DNA from: Cyanoderma ruficeps
Taxonomy: Eukaryota; Chordata; Aves; Passeriformes; Timaliidae
Assembly: GCA_008694505.1 (NCBI GenBank)
Contig: VZDJ01000090.1
Location: 11,543,646-11,607,645, forward strand
Reading direction: 5' to 3'
Length of the DNA stretch: 64,000 nt
In this document: positions 49,874-63,668 of the stretch, one piece after another
How positions within the stretch are numbered: position 1 is the stretch's first letter
Layout of the letters: each line of letters starts with the position of its first letter
Program-made: the position numbers and the translations under genes
The notes under the pieces: model-generated
Seen by the model: the letters and a program-made list of their open reading frames with translations, nothing else
Databases searched by the model: none
Told to the model about the DNA's origin: nothing

Positions 49874-50289
49874 GTAAGCATAATTTTGAGTAACTAAGAG
49901 TAGGCATGTAAGTTTGGATAATATTCACCTAATGCAACACAGAAACCTACCCAGCTTACACCTAATAGACTCTTAAAAAATACCTCTTCCCACTTGGCTT
50001 CAACACTGCAACCTTGAGCCCATATGCAATATCTGCTGTCTTAAAGGATAAGTTGGTGGTAAAATCCCCAGAAACTTGCTTGGCATGGGTTTGACATCTG
50101 CTGGGGGAACTGCTTAAGAGGAACTTTCATTTCTATTTGCAATTCTTACTCCAAATTTCGGTCCAGTGTGCTGGATATATATTTCTGCCTACTTAAGGGA
50201 TAAAAAGGTATTTAGCCCTAGCTTAGAAATGACATTGCCAACTATAATTTTGCATATAATGGACATTCTATGTGTGCTGTGGTATTTAG
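49874..50289 (+). other. PHLDB2: PHLDB2 intron 13 (0.4 kb)
   Basis: A short intron with no other feature seen. Confidence 0.85.
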
Positions 50290-50436
50290 GAACGGGAGAT
50301 GGAAGCCAAGAAACGAGCTCTGGAAGAAGAAAAACGCCGCAGAGAGCAACTGGAAAAAAGATTGGAGGAAGAAACGAGCCAGAGGCAAAAATTAATTGAA
50401 AAAGAAGTCAAAATACGTGAGAAACAAAGAGCACAG
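50290..50436 (+). CDS. PHLDB2: PHLDB2 coding exon 14 (residues 1058-1106)
   Basis: Acceptor GTGGTATTTAG, donor CAG|GTCAGA, 147 nt, phase 0. It encodes EREMEAKKRALEEEKRRREQ, then LEKRLEEETSQRQKLIEKEV and KIREKQRAQ, a Lys/Arg/Glu single-helix-like coiled coil leading to the PH domain. It is nearly identical to human. Confidence 0.96.
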
Positions 50437-52759
50437 GTCAGATATGGGGATGTGAAATGGTTTTGAGCTGCAAGACTTCCCCTGCATATACAAAAAAAGG
50501 ACTAAGTGTATTTCTACCAATGGCAAACAGAACTGCTTTCAGCTGAACAGATGGATTTAGTATTTCTGAGGTGCAATTGTTTTGCTTGGGCTCTTGGAGC
50601 CAAGTGTTCATTTAAAATTAGTTAACAGCATAGGTATCTATTTAGCATGTTATATATAAAGTACCAATATTAATCCTATGAAGTTTTTTACTGAATATAG
50701 GCAGAGCAGAATTTTTTGGTGGAATTGATGGATTTTTGTTTAGTTTCCCTTTTAATATATAAAATACCTTGAAATGTGAATTATTACTTCCAAACATTTG
50801 CCCAAAAAGAAAAAGACAAAAAAGGAAGTTTTTTCAGCTCCACATCTACAGTAGAGAGTAAATATTATTTTTTCAAAAGTTATTGGGACTGTACAGCATG
50901 AGAAATGTTACTTAGTTTAAAAAGTGTTACCTCCTACATTTGTTTGCTTCTTCTTTGGGCTTAGAGATACCTTGAGTTTTCTTTATAGGCTTAGGGTCTT
51001 AGCTATTTGTTTATTCCTCCAAAGCCAATAATATCTATAAGGGACAGCAAATAGACTAGGCAGTCATTGCTAGTATACCAGAGCAAGACAATGGCTCCAT
51101 CGTAATAGATGTATTTGAGTGCAGAAGGTTCCATATCATACTGGAATATCTTTATGGTTTTATCTGTGTTACCTTTGCTGTTGTTTTAACCAGCTGTTTC
51201 TAGTTAAATATATTCATTCATTTGTTTTTATATAAAATGTAATTAGGAATGCTAAATTTTACTTGCTTGCCTTCTTTTTTCTCAGAAATTTTGTTGACAA
51301 CTCACATATGGGATAAACAACAATGCAGTGCTGATATCTTTACCCAAATTAGAGCATGCATGTATTGTCATAGAATGTCCTGTCAGTTGCTGCTAATTGT
51401 CCGACTTGGCAGAGAGGAGAAGACTGAATTGGCAGGAAGACAAAAGCATATCTGTCAAAAATGACTGATTTTTTTTTTCTTTTTTATTTCCTTTGTGCAG
51501 TGAGGCCAACTTTTTTTTCCTCAGCATGTTTTGACCCTTAGAAATGTAAACAAGAGGAAGGAACTGCACCTTTGCACTTACCAGAACTGGTGCCAGCTCG
51601 CATCATACAGGACTGCATAATTTTAGAAGGGCGCTAAGAGTTCTTGTGAGGAGCACAGCTCCTATTGCACCAAGAGGCTCTTAAGAATGCAATGAGGGAA
51701 AGTCCCTTTGATTTGAGACTCACAGTGGGATTTAACAGGCTAACTTGAGGAATGGAGCAGGGGCAGATTAGTTTCTCCAGGTCAGTGACTTCTCTGGAGT
51801 CCAAGGAGAGAGAGACAGGGAGATGCTCCTTTCACAGATCCTTGAAAGCATCTAAAATCAGTTTCTGTTCCAAAGGAGCCTCTCTCTGCCTCAGCTGCAG
51901 CAGGAGCCTTCCCTGGGAGATTTGTTTTCTGTGTTTAAAGTGAGAGGGTGGTGATTGTGCATAGACCCTCAGGCACAGAAAACAAGAATATTCCCTCAGT
52001 CGGCAGAGGTTCCAAATCATTATCTCCTCCTGCTTGTTCTGCCAGCTGACACTATCCAGACTTGGTGCAGTCTTGAACTGCAATCAGGAAGGAGGCAGTC
52101 TCCTGCACTGCTTTGCTGTCTCGTGCAGAGGGATGCACTTCGGCTCTCCATACCATACTGTGAACCAGTTATCAAAGTTAATTTGTTCAGCAGAAAATAA
52201 TTCTGTTCTGTTCACCACAATCTCTGTGAAACTAACTGGCAATTACAGTTCATTCCCATTATTAATGTTTCCTGCAATAGCATGTTCTTATTATTTATAT
52301 ATCATACTCTGCATGAAAACACCTGTAGCAGTAGAATTAAAATTAATGAGTGGCATGTGTGCAGTGAGTATTTGATGCAGAGAAATAAAAGGTTTACTTA
52401 ACATCCTACATAAGAAGTTCTTGGACTTCACCTAAGGTAGCAACACGCCCTTACGTTTAATTGATGTCTTAATTCTAAGACAACTTTTCTGTGCTGTGGC
52501 CTCTGTTTTACCAGCTTATCAGCTGTTGATTTCAAGAAATTTCTTATGCTCTATCTGGATTTTACAACACTGTAAAGTTAGACGTCTAAAGAAATTTTCT
52601 TTTCAAGAAAATAGCTGCAGTAAAAGCTCTTTATTTTCGTACATTTATTCTTAAGACTCTATGAGCAGTTTTCAGTTATGTCCTTGCAGCAGAAAGTGCA
52701 GGCGATGATAAGGCTTCTCTTAAAAATAATACGATTTTCTTTTCTTTTCTTTCCTGTAG
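50437..52759 (+). other. PHLDB2: PHLDB2 intron 14 (2.3 kb)
   Basis: No recognisable repeat or additional exon. Confidence 0.8.
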
Positions 52760-52979
52760 GCCCGTCCCTTGACTCGCTATTTGCCCGTTAGAAAGGAAGA
52801 CTTCGACCTACGAAGTCACATTGAAACAGCTGGGCACAACATAGAGACCTGTTACCACATTTCTCTCACTGAGAAGACCTGCCGAGGCTTTCTGATTAAA
52901 ATGGGAGGAAAAATTAAAACATGGAAAAAACGGTGGTTTGTTTTTGACAGAAACAAGAGAACTTTTACTTATTATGCAG
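52760..52979 (+). CDS. PHLDB2: PHLDB2 coding exon 15 (residues 1107-1179, PH domain start)
   Basis: Acceptor CTTTCCTGTAG, donor GCAG|GTAGGT, 220 nt, ending phase 1. It encodes ARPLTRYLPVRKEDFDLRSH, then TCYHISLTEKTCRGFLIKMG, then GKIKTWKKRWFVFDRNKRT. The basic loop K1157-x-K-x-W-K-K-R1164-W-F is the phosphoinositide-binding beta1-beta2 signature of PH domains; in LL5-beta it binds PIP3 (family knowledge). The downstream intron begins just before the D in YYAD. Confidence 0.97.
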
Positions 52980-56409
<3,430 letters not shown>

Positions 56410-58043
56410 TAAAAGGGAGCAATAGGGCATCCTGCAATAACGTAACTAATGAAGTTAGCCATAGCTAGTGACAGCTGAAAAGCCAGTGAATACCCTCAAA
56501 TGTCCTCCTTATGATGTGCACCCGAAACCTCAGACTGAGAGGGGGTTACAAATGCATTGAAAAGGGGGGGTTGTTACCTGTTCTAGTTGATCTTTATAGG
56601 AATGGACAAGCTAAAGCCGTTGAGAGAATCATAGTGCTCCAAAATGGATAATCAGGCAATTTTAATTACAGCATCTTGACTGAATGATAAGTTTCTACAA
56701 ATTCTCTTATACAGGGAATGTCTTCATAAATTTATACTGAACAGTTTACAAGTGTGTGTGTTCTCATTGGTATGCAAAAATTTTAGTAGTGAAACAAAAA
56801 GGTGTAATAAGCATATATTTTAATATGCAACATTTGACATTTATAGATGATTAGGTGACTTTTTAAAACTTTTAGTCAAGTATTTTATAAAAATACAAAC
56901 AAAAAATCAGCCCTAAGGTACACACAGTTCTTGCCTTAGTAGTTAAATGTTACAACAGAGCCAAAGAGTTACATGATTCCCTTACGTTTTCATATTGTTA
57001 CTTGTACCTAACTTTCTGTAAGGGGACAGTGCCAAAACTCTTAATGACTTTTAATGTAATTAAATTGTTATATTCTGTGTGAAACACTTTGTGGCATCAA
57101 CTGTATGTTTAAAGTTTCCATCAATGGAGCTCAAAAAAAAAAAAAAAAAGGATAGCTTTATAAAGATGCTTTTTTTTCCACAAGGATGAAAAATGGAAAC
57201 ACATGTAATAGCTTCCTCATAAAGAGGGATTTTTTTGATATTCCCTGTTGAACAGAATAAGCTGATTCTGGACCCTACAGCAATTTTCTTTTATGTAGTA
57301 AGATCCCAGTGTGGTTCTAATCTTACTCTGTGCCAAGTGAGCGTTCTATTGAAACCTCTCAAACATTGCCTGCCTTTAAGCCAGCACCAAAATCTCCACC
57401 TATCTGAATTCTTTGGAGCCAAGCTTTCAGTCCCAGAGAATTGTTTTGTTTCTTAATGTATACCTGCACAAAATAATGCTGTCACATAGAATAAAAAGAG
57501 AGAGGTGAGTTCTAAGAGTTTACACTAAGCAGTGTATGAATAAAAACCCCTGAAAGTTTGAATTAGTAGGGATTGAGATTCCTAAAACAGCAAAAATACT
57601 GAGGGTGCAGCAGTCTCCCATTTTAAAATCACCTCCAAGTCCTTGAGTAATATTGCAAAAATATAAACTAATTGAAATTAACTTCAAGAAAGTGTCATGA
57701 CTTTGAAGAGGTTGTATTTCAGTAATTGAAACATGCTCTGTGGTTTGTGTACTAGAAGAAAGCACATTAGCCTTTTTTTTTCCTTGATGAAAAGTTAATG
57801 GTGTTTGATTAAACAAGTAAACTGAAAAGAGGATAGAAGTATGCTGGCAGAATATTTTTGTTACACTTTTTAAACCCTGTAACTGTAATGAACAGGTTCA
57901 TGGTATACACAGGTGATGTCGTTGTTCTAGCATGACAAACATCAGTTTCGACTTGAATCATAAAAGAAGAGACTGTTGTTGCAAGATAATTGTTATCATC
58001 TGTGCAGATCACAGCCTGTAATCTATAATTTAAAACACTATGA

Positions 58044-58049
58044 AATAAA
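58044..58049 (+). terminator. PHLDB2: Polyadenylation signal AATAAA (proximal of the last pair)
   Basis: A canonical hexamer in TATGAAATAAATTGC, with T-rich sequence (TTGCTTTTGTTTATATAG) directly downstream that could act as the cleavage-stimulating element. Confidence 0.55.
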
Positions 58050-58170
58050 TTGCTTTTGTTTATATAGTTATTATTTTTTCCTGATGTATCTTGATTTTAC
58101 TCCTAAGTATAGTTATAAAGGTTTTCTAATATTGATTTTTGTATCCTGCATGATGCAATGAAGGCATTTC

Positions 58171-58176
58171 AATAAA
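58171..58176 (+). terminator. PHLDB2: Polyadenylation signal AATAAA (distal)
   Basis: A canonical hexamer in ATTTCAATAAACATTTT, with cleavage expected about 15-25 nt later and T-rich sequence further on. It is the last canonical signal before the intergenic hairpin and CR1 fragments. Confidence 0.6.
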
Positions 58177-58698
58177 CATTTTTAAAAATACACTTGGTTC
58201 AAATATTTTCTTACTACATTATCCTGAGACATTTCTGCTTGTCTTTCAAATGGTTGTATACAGTTGTGCAAACAATACTGTATTTCTCAGTAACTCATAA
58301 TTGAACTCATGTATTTTCCCATAAAACAGCTATGAAAAATAATCTTTTTGAGGGCAGTGAAATTAGGAGTGTAGTCTGTTTTCTGGATGTACATAATATA
58401 ATACCTTTTTCATTTTTTATGAACCTGTTTGAAAAATTTACCACCAGCTTTGGATATTGACAATTTTTTTTTTATTTGCAAAACAGAAATTGCTTGATTG
58501 TAAGGATTTTGAAAGTTTTCCCAATATTTGTGTTATACATGACCTGAATGGGAATATTATCTCACTGTGGAAATGAAAACCAGTGTGGTTTTATGATTGA
58601 TTTGTTTTCACTAAGTTTACTATCATCATCATGAAGTTGGGTGGGTTCTGTAGTGGTGTACGTGAAGACAAGGAGTAGAGCATGGTGGTGGGCACCCC

Positions 58699-58730
58699 CT
58701 TTTATGATCAGTCTGCACTGATCATAAAAG
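58699..58730. repeat. Perfect 14-bp inverted repeat, 4-nt loop
   Basis: The left arm CTTTTATGATCAGT (58699-58712) is the exact reverse complement of the right arm (58717-58730), separated by CTGC. The match stops cleanly at both outer ends. It is about 0.5 kb past the distal PHLDB2 polyadenylation signal. Confidence 0.97.
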
Positions 58731-58929
58731 CCCATCAAGCTTATTCGCCTGGGAGTCAAATACCTGCTTGCCCTGAAGGCTCTGGGGCAATTGCAAACCA
58801 TGGAGTCCGAGTCTTAAAAACCTCCTCTGTGGTGTCCCGTGGCCTACAATGCTGGCCTGGTGTTTGGATGAGAAAACAGCCTTTCCTTTGCAGGCACTGA
58901 CCTTTCCCAGCATTCATTTTCATGTGCCA

Positions 58930-59146
58930 GGGGAAGTTGGACACCAGGAAGAATTTCTTTACGGAAGGGGTTGTCAGCATTGGAATGGGCTGTCCAGGGA
59001 GGTGGTGGAGGGACATCCCTGGAAGTATTCCAGAAATGACTGGATGTGACACATAGTGCTATCATCTAATCCAAGTGGTGGTATTTATTAAAGGTTGGAC
59101 TCAGTATTTGAGATCTTTTCCAATCTAAATGATTTGGAGATTCTAT
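58930..59146 (+). mobile_element. CR1 LINE fragment, 3' tail, + orientation
   Basis: Diagnostic CR1 phrases: GACACCAGGAAGAATTTCTT, GCATTGGAATGGGCTGTCCA, GGGAGGTGGTGGAG, GGTTGGACTCAGTATTTGAG, ATCTTTTCCAATCTAAATGA and a degenerate ATTCTATT end. The left boundary is uncertain. The copy is diverged from the consensus I remember, so it is old. Confidence 0.9.
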
Positions 59147-59278
59147 TTTTTTTCTTTTCTTTGTGGATGCCATGGCCTGTATATAAAAGGTACAGTGCCC
59201 AACAATGTAGTTTTGGCTCCTGTGCTCATACACCTAAGGCTGAGAAAAGGTGAGGAGGTGTGAGCCTGTTAATGAGGT

Positions 59279-59551
59279 CCCTTCTCAGCCGTCTCCAGGC
59301 TGAACAGGCCCAGGCCTTTCCCTCGGCCTCTCCTCCTACGAGAGGCGCTCCAGTCGCCCTCGTTGCCTGCCACAGGACCCGCTCCAGGAGCTCCGTGTCC
59401 CTCCTGTACTGAGGAGCCGGACACGGAGCTCCAGAGGTGTCTCACCAGGGTAAAGCACAGGGGCTGGCTCACCTCCCTCCACCTGCTGGCTATGCTCTTC
59501 CCAAGGCACACCTCTGGCCTTCTTGCCTACAAGGCACAGCTGGCTCGGGGG
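59279..59551 (-). mobile_element. CR1 LINE fragment, minus orientation, next to ABHD10 promoter
   Basis: Read on the + strand it shows the reverse complement of the CR1 3' ORF region: CTCCAGGCTGAACAGGCCCA, GAGAGGCGCTCCAGTCGCCC, GGACCCGCTCCAGGAGCTCC, CTCCTGTACTGAGGAGCC, GTCTCACCAGGG, CACCTCCCTCCACCTGCTGG and TGGCCTTCTTGCCTACAAGG. Both ends are truncated. It is GC-rich and retains many CpGs, and its right end is about 145 bp from the ABHD10 start codon. Confidence 0.93.
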
Positions 59552-59630
59552 AAACACGCACTGGGAAATGCACGCTTAATGTTTTGGCTCTTTTTATTGA
59601 CAAACCTTCGCAGTTTCCCGGGGGGATCGG

Positions 59631-59643
59631 CCCGCCCCGCCCC
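59631..59643 (+). promoter_or_regulatory. ABHD10: Double GC box (Sp1/KLF type)
   Basis: CCCGCCCCGCCCC, two overlapping CCGCCCC cores, about 55-65 bp upstream of the ABHD10 start codon. This is a usual core-promoter-proximal element in CpG-island promoters. Binding is inferred from the motif only. Confidence 0.6.
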
Positions 59644-59696
59644 GGCCGTCGCTTCACGGGCGGGGGAGGCGCGCGGCGCGTGCGCGGGCGGCGGCC

Positions 59697-59781
59697 ATGG
59701 CGGCGGCGCTGGTGCGGGTCGGCCGCGCCTCGGCCCTGCGGGGATCGCTGCCAGCGCTGAGGGCGGCCCCGGCGCTCCTGG
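59697..59781 (+). CDS. ABHD10: ABHD10 coding exon 1 (mitochondrial presequence; residues 1-28)
   Basis: ATG at 59697 sits in a strong GCGGCCATGG context within the CpG island; donor CTGG|GTAAGG; ends phase 1. It encodes MAAALVRVGRASALRGSL then PALRAAPALL, rich in Arg and Ala with no acidic residue, as expected of a cleavable mitochondrial targeting sequence. It is shorter than the human presequence I remember. The identity rests on the following exons, which match ABHD10, on the frame-correct junction, and on gene order after PHLDB2. Confidence 0.88.
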
Positions 59782-62593
59782 GTAAGGGAAGGGCCGCGGG
59801 AAGCTCGGAGCAGAAGGGCTGCCTGTCGGAGGGGAGAGGATGTGCGTCGGTGCCGGCTGTGACGGCGGCCGGGCGGCTCTCGGGCAGCTGTGGGCGGCAC
59901 CCTTTCCTCCCGTTCAGCGCCGTCTCCATCGGGAAGGGCCGGGGCGCGGCGCCCTGGTGGGGATGGGCATCTTAACTCGGTTCCCTTCCGACGGGGTTCC
60001 TGACTGGCTTCTCCTCCCCGCCAGGCCCGCGGGGGTGCTCGGTGTCTGTGCACAGGGCAGGGCAGCTGCTTTCCCACGTGTGTTTTGTTGGCCCTATGCT
60101 CTTGCCCCTGGTGGATTTTGAGGAGTCAGTTCGCTTGATCGGGTGTGAAACGTGCCTGCTTGTAAAGCTCCGCCAGGCACCTGAAAAGCTTTGCTGCCAC
60201 CCACTTCTGAGTGAGATCGGTCTCTGCCCAAATACGCAGTGTCCCTTCTTGATGTGCCAGGCCCCGTGCTTTTCTGACTTGTCGAGTTTATTCATTGCCT
60301 TTAATTGGACAGATGAATCTCATCTAAGGTTGCTCAGTGAATAAAACTTACTTGCTCCTAGGGGTGTACATTTTGTAGCTGCATAAAAGCTTGAATACAG
60401 TGGGATTTTGTTGCTGTTTTTTCTCTCTTTTTGTGTGTTTATAACAGTAATATTGTCAGAGTGTTTGAGTGTGTTTTTAGGTGCTTTGGGACCAGGCCAG
60501 GCAGCAGTTTCTGCTGGAATGTGGGTGGTGGAATGAAACTAGGTGTGGACAGAGTTGTGTCCATTACCTGTCACAACTGCATTGATCTGCTGCTGCTGGC
60601 AGTGGGAAGGTCTCAGTGCAGGAACATTCCCACATTTGTTCAGGGACCTTTGGCTTTGATGTCAAACTGGTCTCAGTCAGAGTTTCTGGTGTTCAGAGGA
60701 GTGCACAGTGACTCCCATATGAAGAGAATTCCATAGATACCATCAGGCAAGGGTCCTGTGGTCTTCCTGTAGCTATCACCTTCTGTCTGTAACTTGCTTT
60801 TGTAAACACTAATACCTACCTGCCTTGCACCCTTCAGAAATGCTTCCCTGCTCTTACCAAGGTCTTTCCTAGAATCAGGAGGAGAAACTACTGGGTAGCT
60901 GCTGATGGTTTTGTCTGTCTAAAGAGAACAGGAGAGAAGGTGACTGCATTGAGCTTAGCTTTTGGGTTGGCTCTGGTGTTTGTTTTAGGACTTTGCATTA
61001 TTCAGGTTGCGATTGCTGCTGGTGCTTCCATTAACTTGTTAAATGGAAGAATAGTTTGTGAAATAGCTTAGGCAGTGGTTGTGTCTTGTAGCTGCAGTTG
61101 GAACCGTGCCGAGTGTCAGAGTAATTTGAGGACACTTTCCGAGTGCTGCAGCATGGAAGACAATGGCTTCAGAGATGGCTCTCAGGGCTTAAGGTGGAGA
61201 AAAGTACTCCCAGTTATTTTTCTGTGCCATTTAGCACTTTTTGGTGTGTCTCCTCTTACTGGCACTTGAAGACTGGCTTAGTGAGAGACGAACACAAATC
61301 AAAAGCCACAGTGTGGATGCATCTGAATACCTTTCCTGTGGAAGTCATTCACCTTTATAAACAACTCATGCCTCAGTAGGATAAGGAACTACGTCTTTGT
61401 TTGAGGAGCAGTTTAATGGTTTTAATCTGTAGTTCAAATGATACAGTTTCTGTTGGACTGTAGGAAAGTGCTGAATGCTCGCTGCACCCTGTATCTGTTA
61501 TGTATCCACACTTACTCATGCACATCCAAGTTTAACAACAAACCAACCCACCAAAACCCCTTGGATGTAGTAATCTCTCTGATGGTGGCAAAACATAACT
61601 CAAGGCTACAGGACAGTTAAGTGTGTCATACTGTCAGGGCTTGGGTTTTGCACTATTTATCCACCCCTAGGAAGCCTTTATTGTGGGTTGCATAGTTTCT
61701 GTGCCCCACTGTTGAAGGGACAGTCATCTTCTAATCTAAGAATTAAGAGTGTCAGAGTCTTAGAAGACTTTCAGTTTAACAAATTATCTTGCTGAGTTGG
61801 ATAATAGGGTGGATTAAGTCTCCTTAACAGCTTTCTACGAATTACTTGTCCTCACCTGCAATAGCGGTACAAGTGACCGCTAAAGTTAGATTAAATCCTG
61901 TAGCAGCTGTTGAGATTCAGGAGAATTATTTATTAGTTAGCATTTCCTCTGTTAATCTTATTTCCTTGTTTGATTTTTTTTTTTTGGTTTAAACAGTGCT
62001 AATGTTTTATGCTCATCATGATGAAAACGTTAGTCACAAGGTTCTTTCCCAATTCTTGATTATGAACTTGCACCTACATCTCCATATATTGTGTGGATCC
62101 AGGGTTTTGATAAAGGTGCAGTTTTATCCTTCAGTTTTAATTTTCATGATAAATTTGTCGCCTCATGTACTTGTAAACTTCCATTGCATGGAGTACTCTA
62201 GTCTTAAATATACTTTTTGAAAATAAAAGGTTAAACTAAGCAGATACTAAATGGGAAGATTTTTTTGTGAAATGAGTAAATGTATTCAAGATGGTATGAA
62301 ACAGGAGGACTGATAAAATCTAGGAATCCTTAGTATTTGTTTTCAACCACTTTACTAATTGCTGAGTGAACTCTTTACGTGGCTGGTGTTTAATGATTTG
62401 AGAATGAATCGCAATAAACTTTCTCTTTTGGGTTCAGCAGTACTTGTCAGTCATTAAAGAATAGAGGAGATGCTTTTTTCTTCTCTCTTGAGCCAAAATA
62501 CCTTATTTCACATTGCCCAACCCCAGGCTTATAAAAACTTGCGTTTCTGCCAAGGTTATCATGATGATTGTACTAAATAGCTTCTCTTGTTAG
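59782..62593 (+). other. ABHD10: ABHD10 intron 1 (2.8 kb)
   Basis: The 5' part remains CpG-rich to about 60000. No further exon or repeat family seen. The 3' end has two AGs seven bases apart (see findings). Confidence 0.85.
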
Positions 62594-62777
62594 TTTGCAG
62601 GCTCAAGTCATCGGTCAGCTTTCTTTCTCGGCCAGATCGACCAAATATTGCTTATCAGAAACTAAAAGGGAGGAATCCAGGGGTTATTTTCCTTCCAGGC
62701 TTCAATTCAAATATGAATGGTCAGAAAGCAACTGCCCTTGAAGATTTCTGCAAATCATTAGGTCATGCCTTCATCAG
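62594..62777 (+). CDS. ABHD10: ABHD10 coding exon 2 (residues 29-89)
   Basis: Acceptor CTTCTCTTGTTAG, donor ATCAG|GTACAG, 184 nt. With one base carried from exon 1 it encodes VCRLKSSVSFLSRPDRPN, then IAYQKLKGRNPGVIFLPGF and NGQKATALEDFCKSLGHAFI. This is the start of the alpha/beta-hydrolase domain of ABHD10, with the IFLPGF strand-turn that builds the oxyanion region. Human has SFLNRPDLPNLAYKKLKG at the same place. ABHD10 is a mitochondrial acyl-protein thioesterase (it depalmitoylates PRDX5) and also hydrolyses acyl-glucuronides (family knowledge). Confidence 0.95.
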
Positions 62778-63556
62778 GTACAGAGATGAGTATTGTTCTT
62801 GAGAAGATGAAACTAGTCTCATGGGTTGTGGGAAGGGCTTTTAGCAGAAATACGTAAACTTTGGCATTTGGCTTGGAATGCTCCCTGTGCTAAGGGAGCT
62901 TGTACACAAGGTAAGTCTTTCTTCCATTTCCAAATGTAGGATTTCTGTCAGTAGAGAGACTGAGGTAAATCAGGAGAATGCATTCTGAAAGTAATTCAGA
63001 AAATTCCCTAATTTTCTGTAATCTAGCCATTGCTACATGTTACAGTCAGGCTGTAGGCATAAAAATTAAGGACCTGGAGTTGTGTTTTTTATGTTACCAC
63101 TATAAGCACTGTCCTTACCTGCCAAGTCTGATTAAGTTGCCATGTCTTCTGTGGGTTTAGAAGAATGTGCCCCTGCTTGGTGATGCTGTCCTTTGAATGC
63201 TGAGTGTCATAAGTCTTCGTTTTTGGGTTCAGTGTTTGAAAGGGTTTGTACATTTTAAAAATACCTTTAAAGTGTCTCAGCATTCTTCTTTTTGTCTGTA
63301 AGAGAAATTTTTTGTCTATTCTTGTAAATTATGATGTTATATCAAATGATAGAGAATGCTGTGCAACTTAGTTGTGTATGTTACATTTAAACTGTTTTTA
63401 TGTGATTTCTGGTCCTAGTGATAAACAGGACCAAGTAAGAAAATACTCAATGTGGCATCTTGTCCCCTGCTGATTTGATTATACAGTAGTATTTAGTTAG
63501 TGTCTGTGTTGCTGTAGACAGTACTATGACTTACATGTTGATGGTTATTTTTTCAG
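62778..63556 (+). other. ABHD10: ABHD10 intron 2 (0.8 kb)
   Basis: A short intron with no other feature seen. Confidence 0.85.
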
Positions 63557-63668
63557 ATTTGACTATACAGGATGTGGAAGTTCAGATGGTAAATTTGAAG
63601 AGTGTACGATTGGGAAGTGGAGAAAAGATGTTCTTTCTATACTGGATGAACTTACAGATGGACCACAG
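63557..63668 (+). CDS. ABHD10: ABHD10 coding exon 3 (residues 90-127)
   Basis: Acceptor TTATTTTTTCAG, donor CAG|GTTATA, 112 nt, ending phase 0. It completes Arg90 and encodes [20 protein letters not shown] then [17 protein letters not shown]. Human has FDYSGVGSSDG and [19 protein letters not shown] here. The next exon, outside the window, should carry the GxSxG nucleophile (GSSLGG in human). Confidence 0.96.

Larger units (their letters stand above)
56410..58195 (+). other. PHLDB2: PHLDB2 3' UTR (about 1.8 kb, approximate end)
   Basis: A/T-rich sequence after the stop, with AATAAA hexamers at 57490, 57539, 58044 and 58171. The last two are followed by U-rich sequence and are the best candidates for the main end, giving a 3' UTR of about 1.65 or 1.8 kb. 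A run of 17 A lies at 57133-57149. The real cleavage sites cannot be read from sequence alone. Confidence 0.7.
58196..59560. other. PHLDB2-ABHD10 intergenic stretch
   Basis: It holds a perfect hairpin (58699-58730), a + strand CR1 tail (about 58930-59146), a TATA-like sequence (59180-59189) and a minus-strand CR1 fragment (about 59279-59551). I see no gene. Both flanking genes are transcribed rightward. Confidence 0.8.
59560..59960 (+). promoter_or_regulatory. ABHD10: CpG-rich ABHD10 promoter and first exon
   Basis: There is a sharp rise in CpG density from about 59605. A double GC box, CCCGCCCCGCCCC, lies at 59631-59643. GCGCGTGCGCG (about 59675-59685) differs by one base from the NRF1 core GCGCATGCGC, a factor commonly found at promoters of nuclear-encoded mitochondrial genes. 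I see no TATA box within the island. The transcription start is not determinable here; it probably lies between the GC boxes and the ATG at 59697. Confidence 0.75.

Noticed and set aside
59363..59785. Two overlapping + strand ORFs running from CR1 into the island
   Set aside because: They read antisense CR1 and then the GC-rich promoter in frames other than ABHD10; no protein similarity recognised.
59490..60077. 195-codon minus-strand ORF over the ABHD10 promoter
   Set aside because: GC-rich, stop-poor CpG-island sequence opposite ABHD10 exon 1 and CR1. The Arg/Pro/Ala-rich translation shows no domain and is expected by composition.
62601..62777. ABHD10 exon 2 starting at the second AG (62600)
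   Set aside because: It shifts the frame relative to exon 1; the family match requires the acceptor at 62593.
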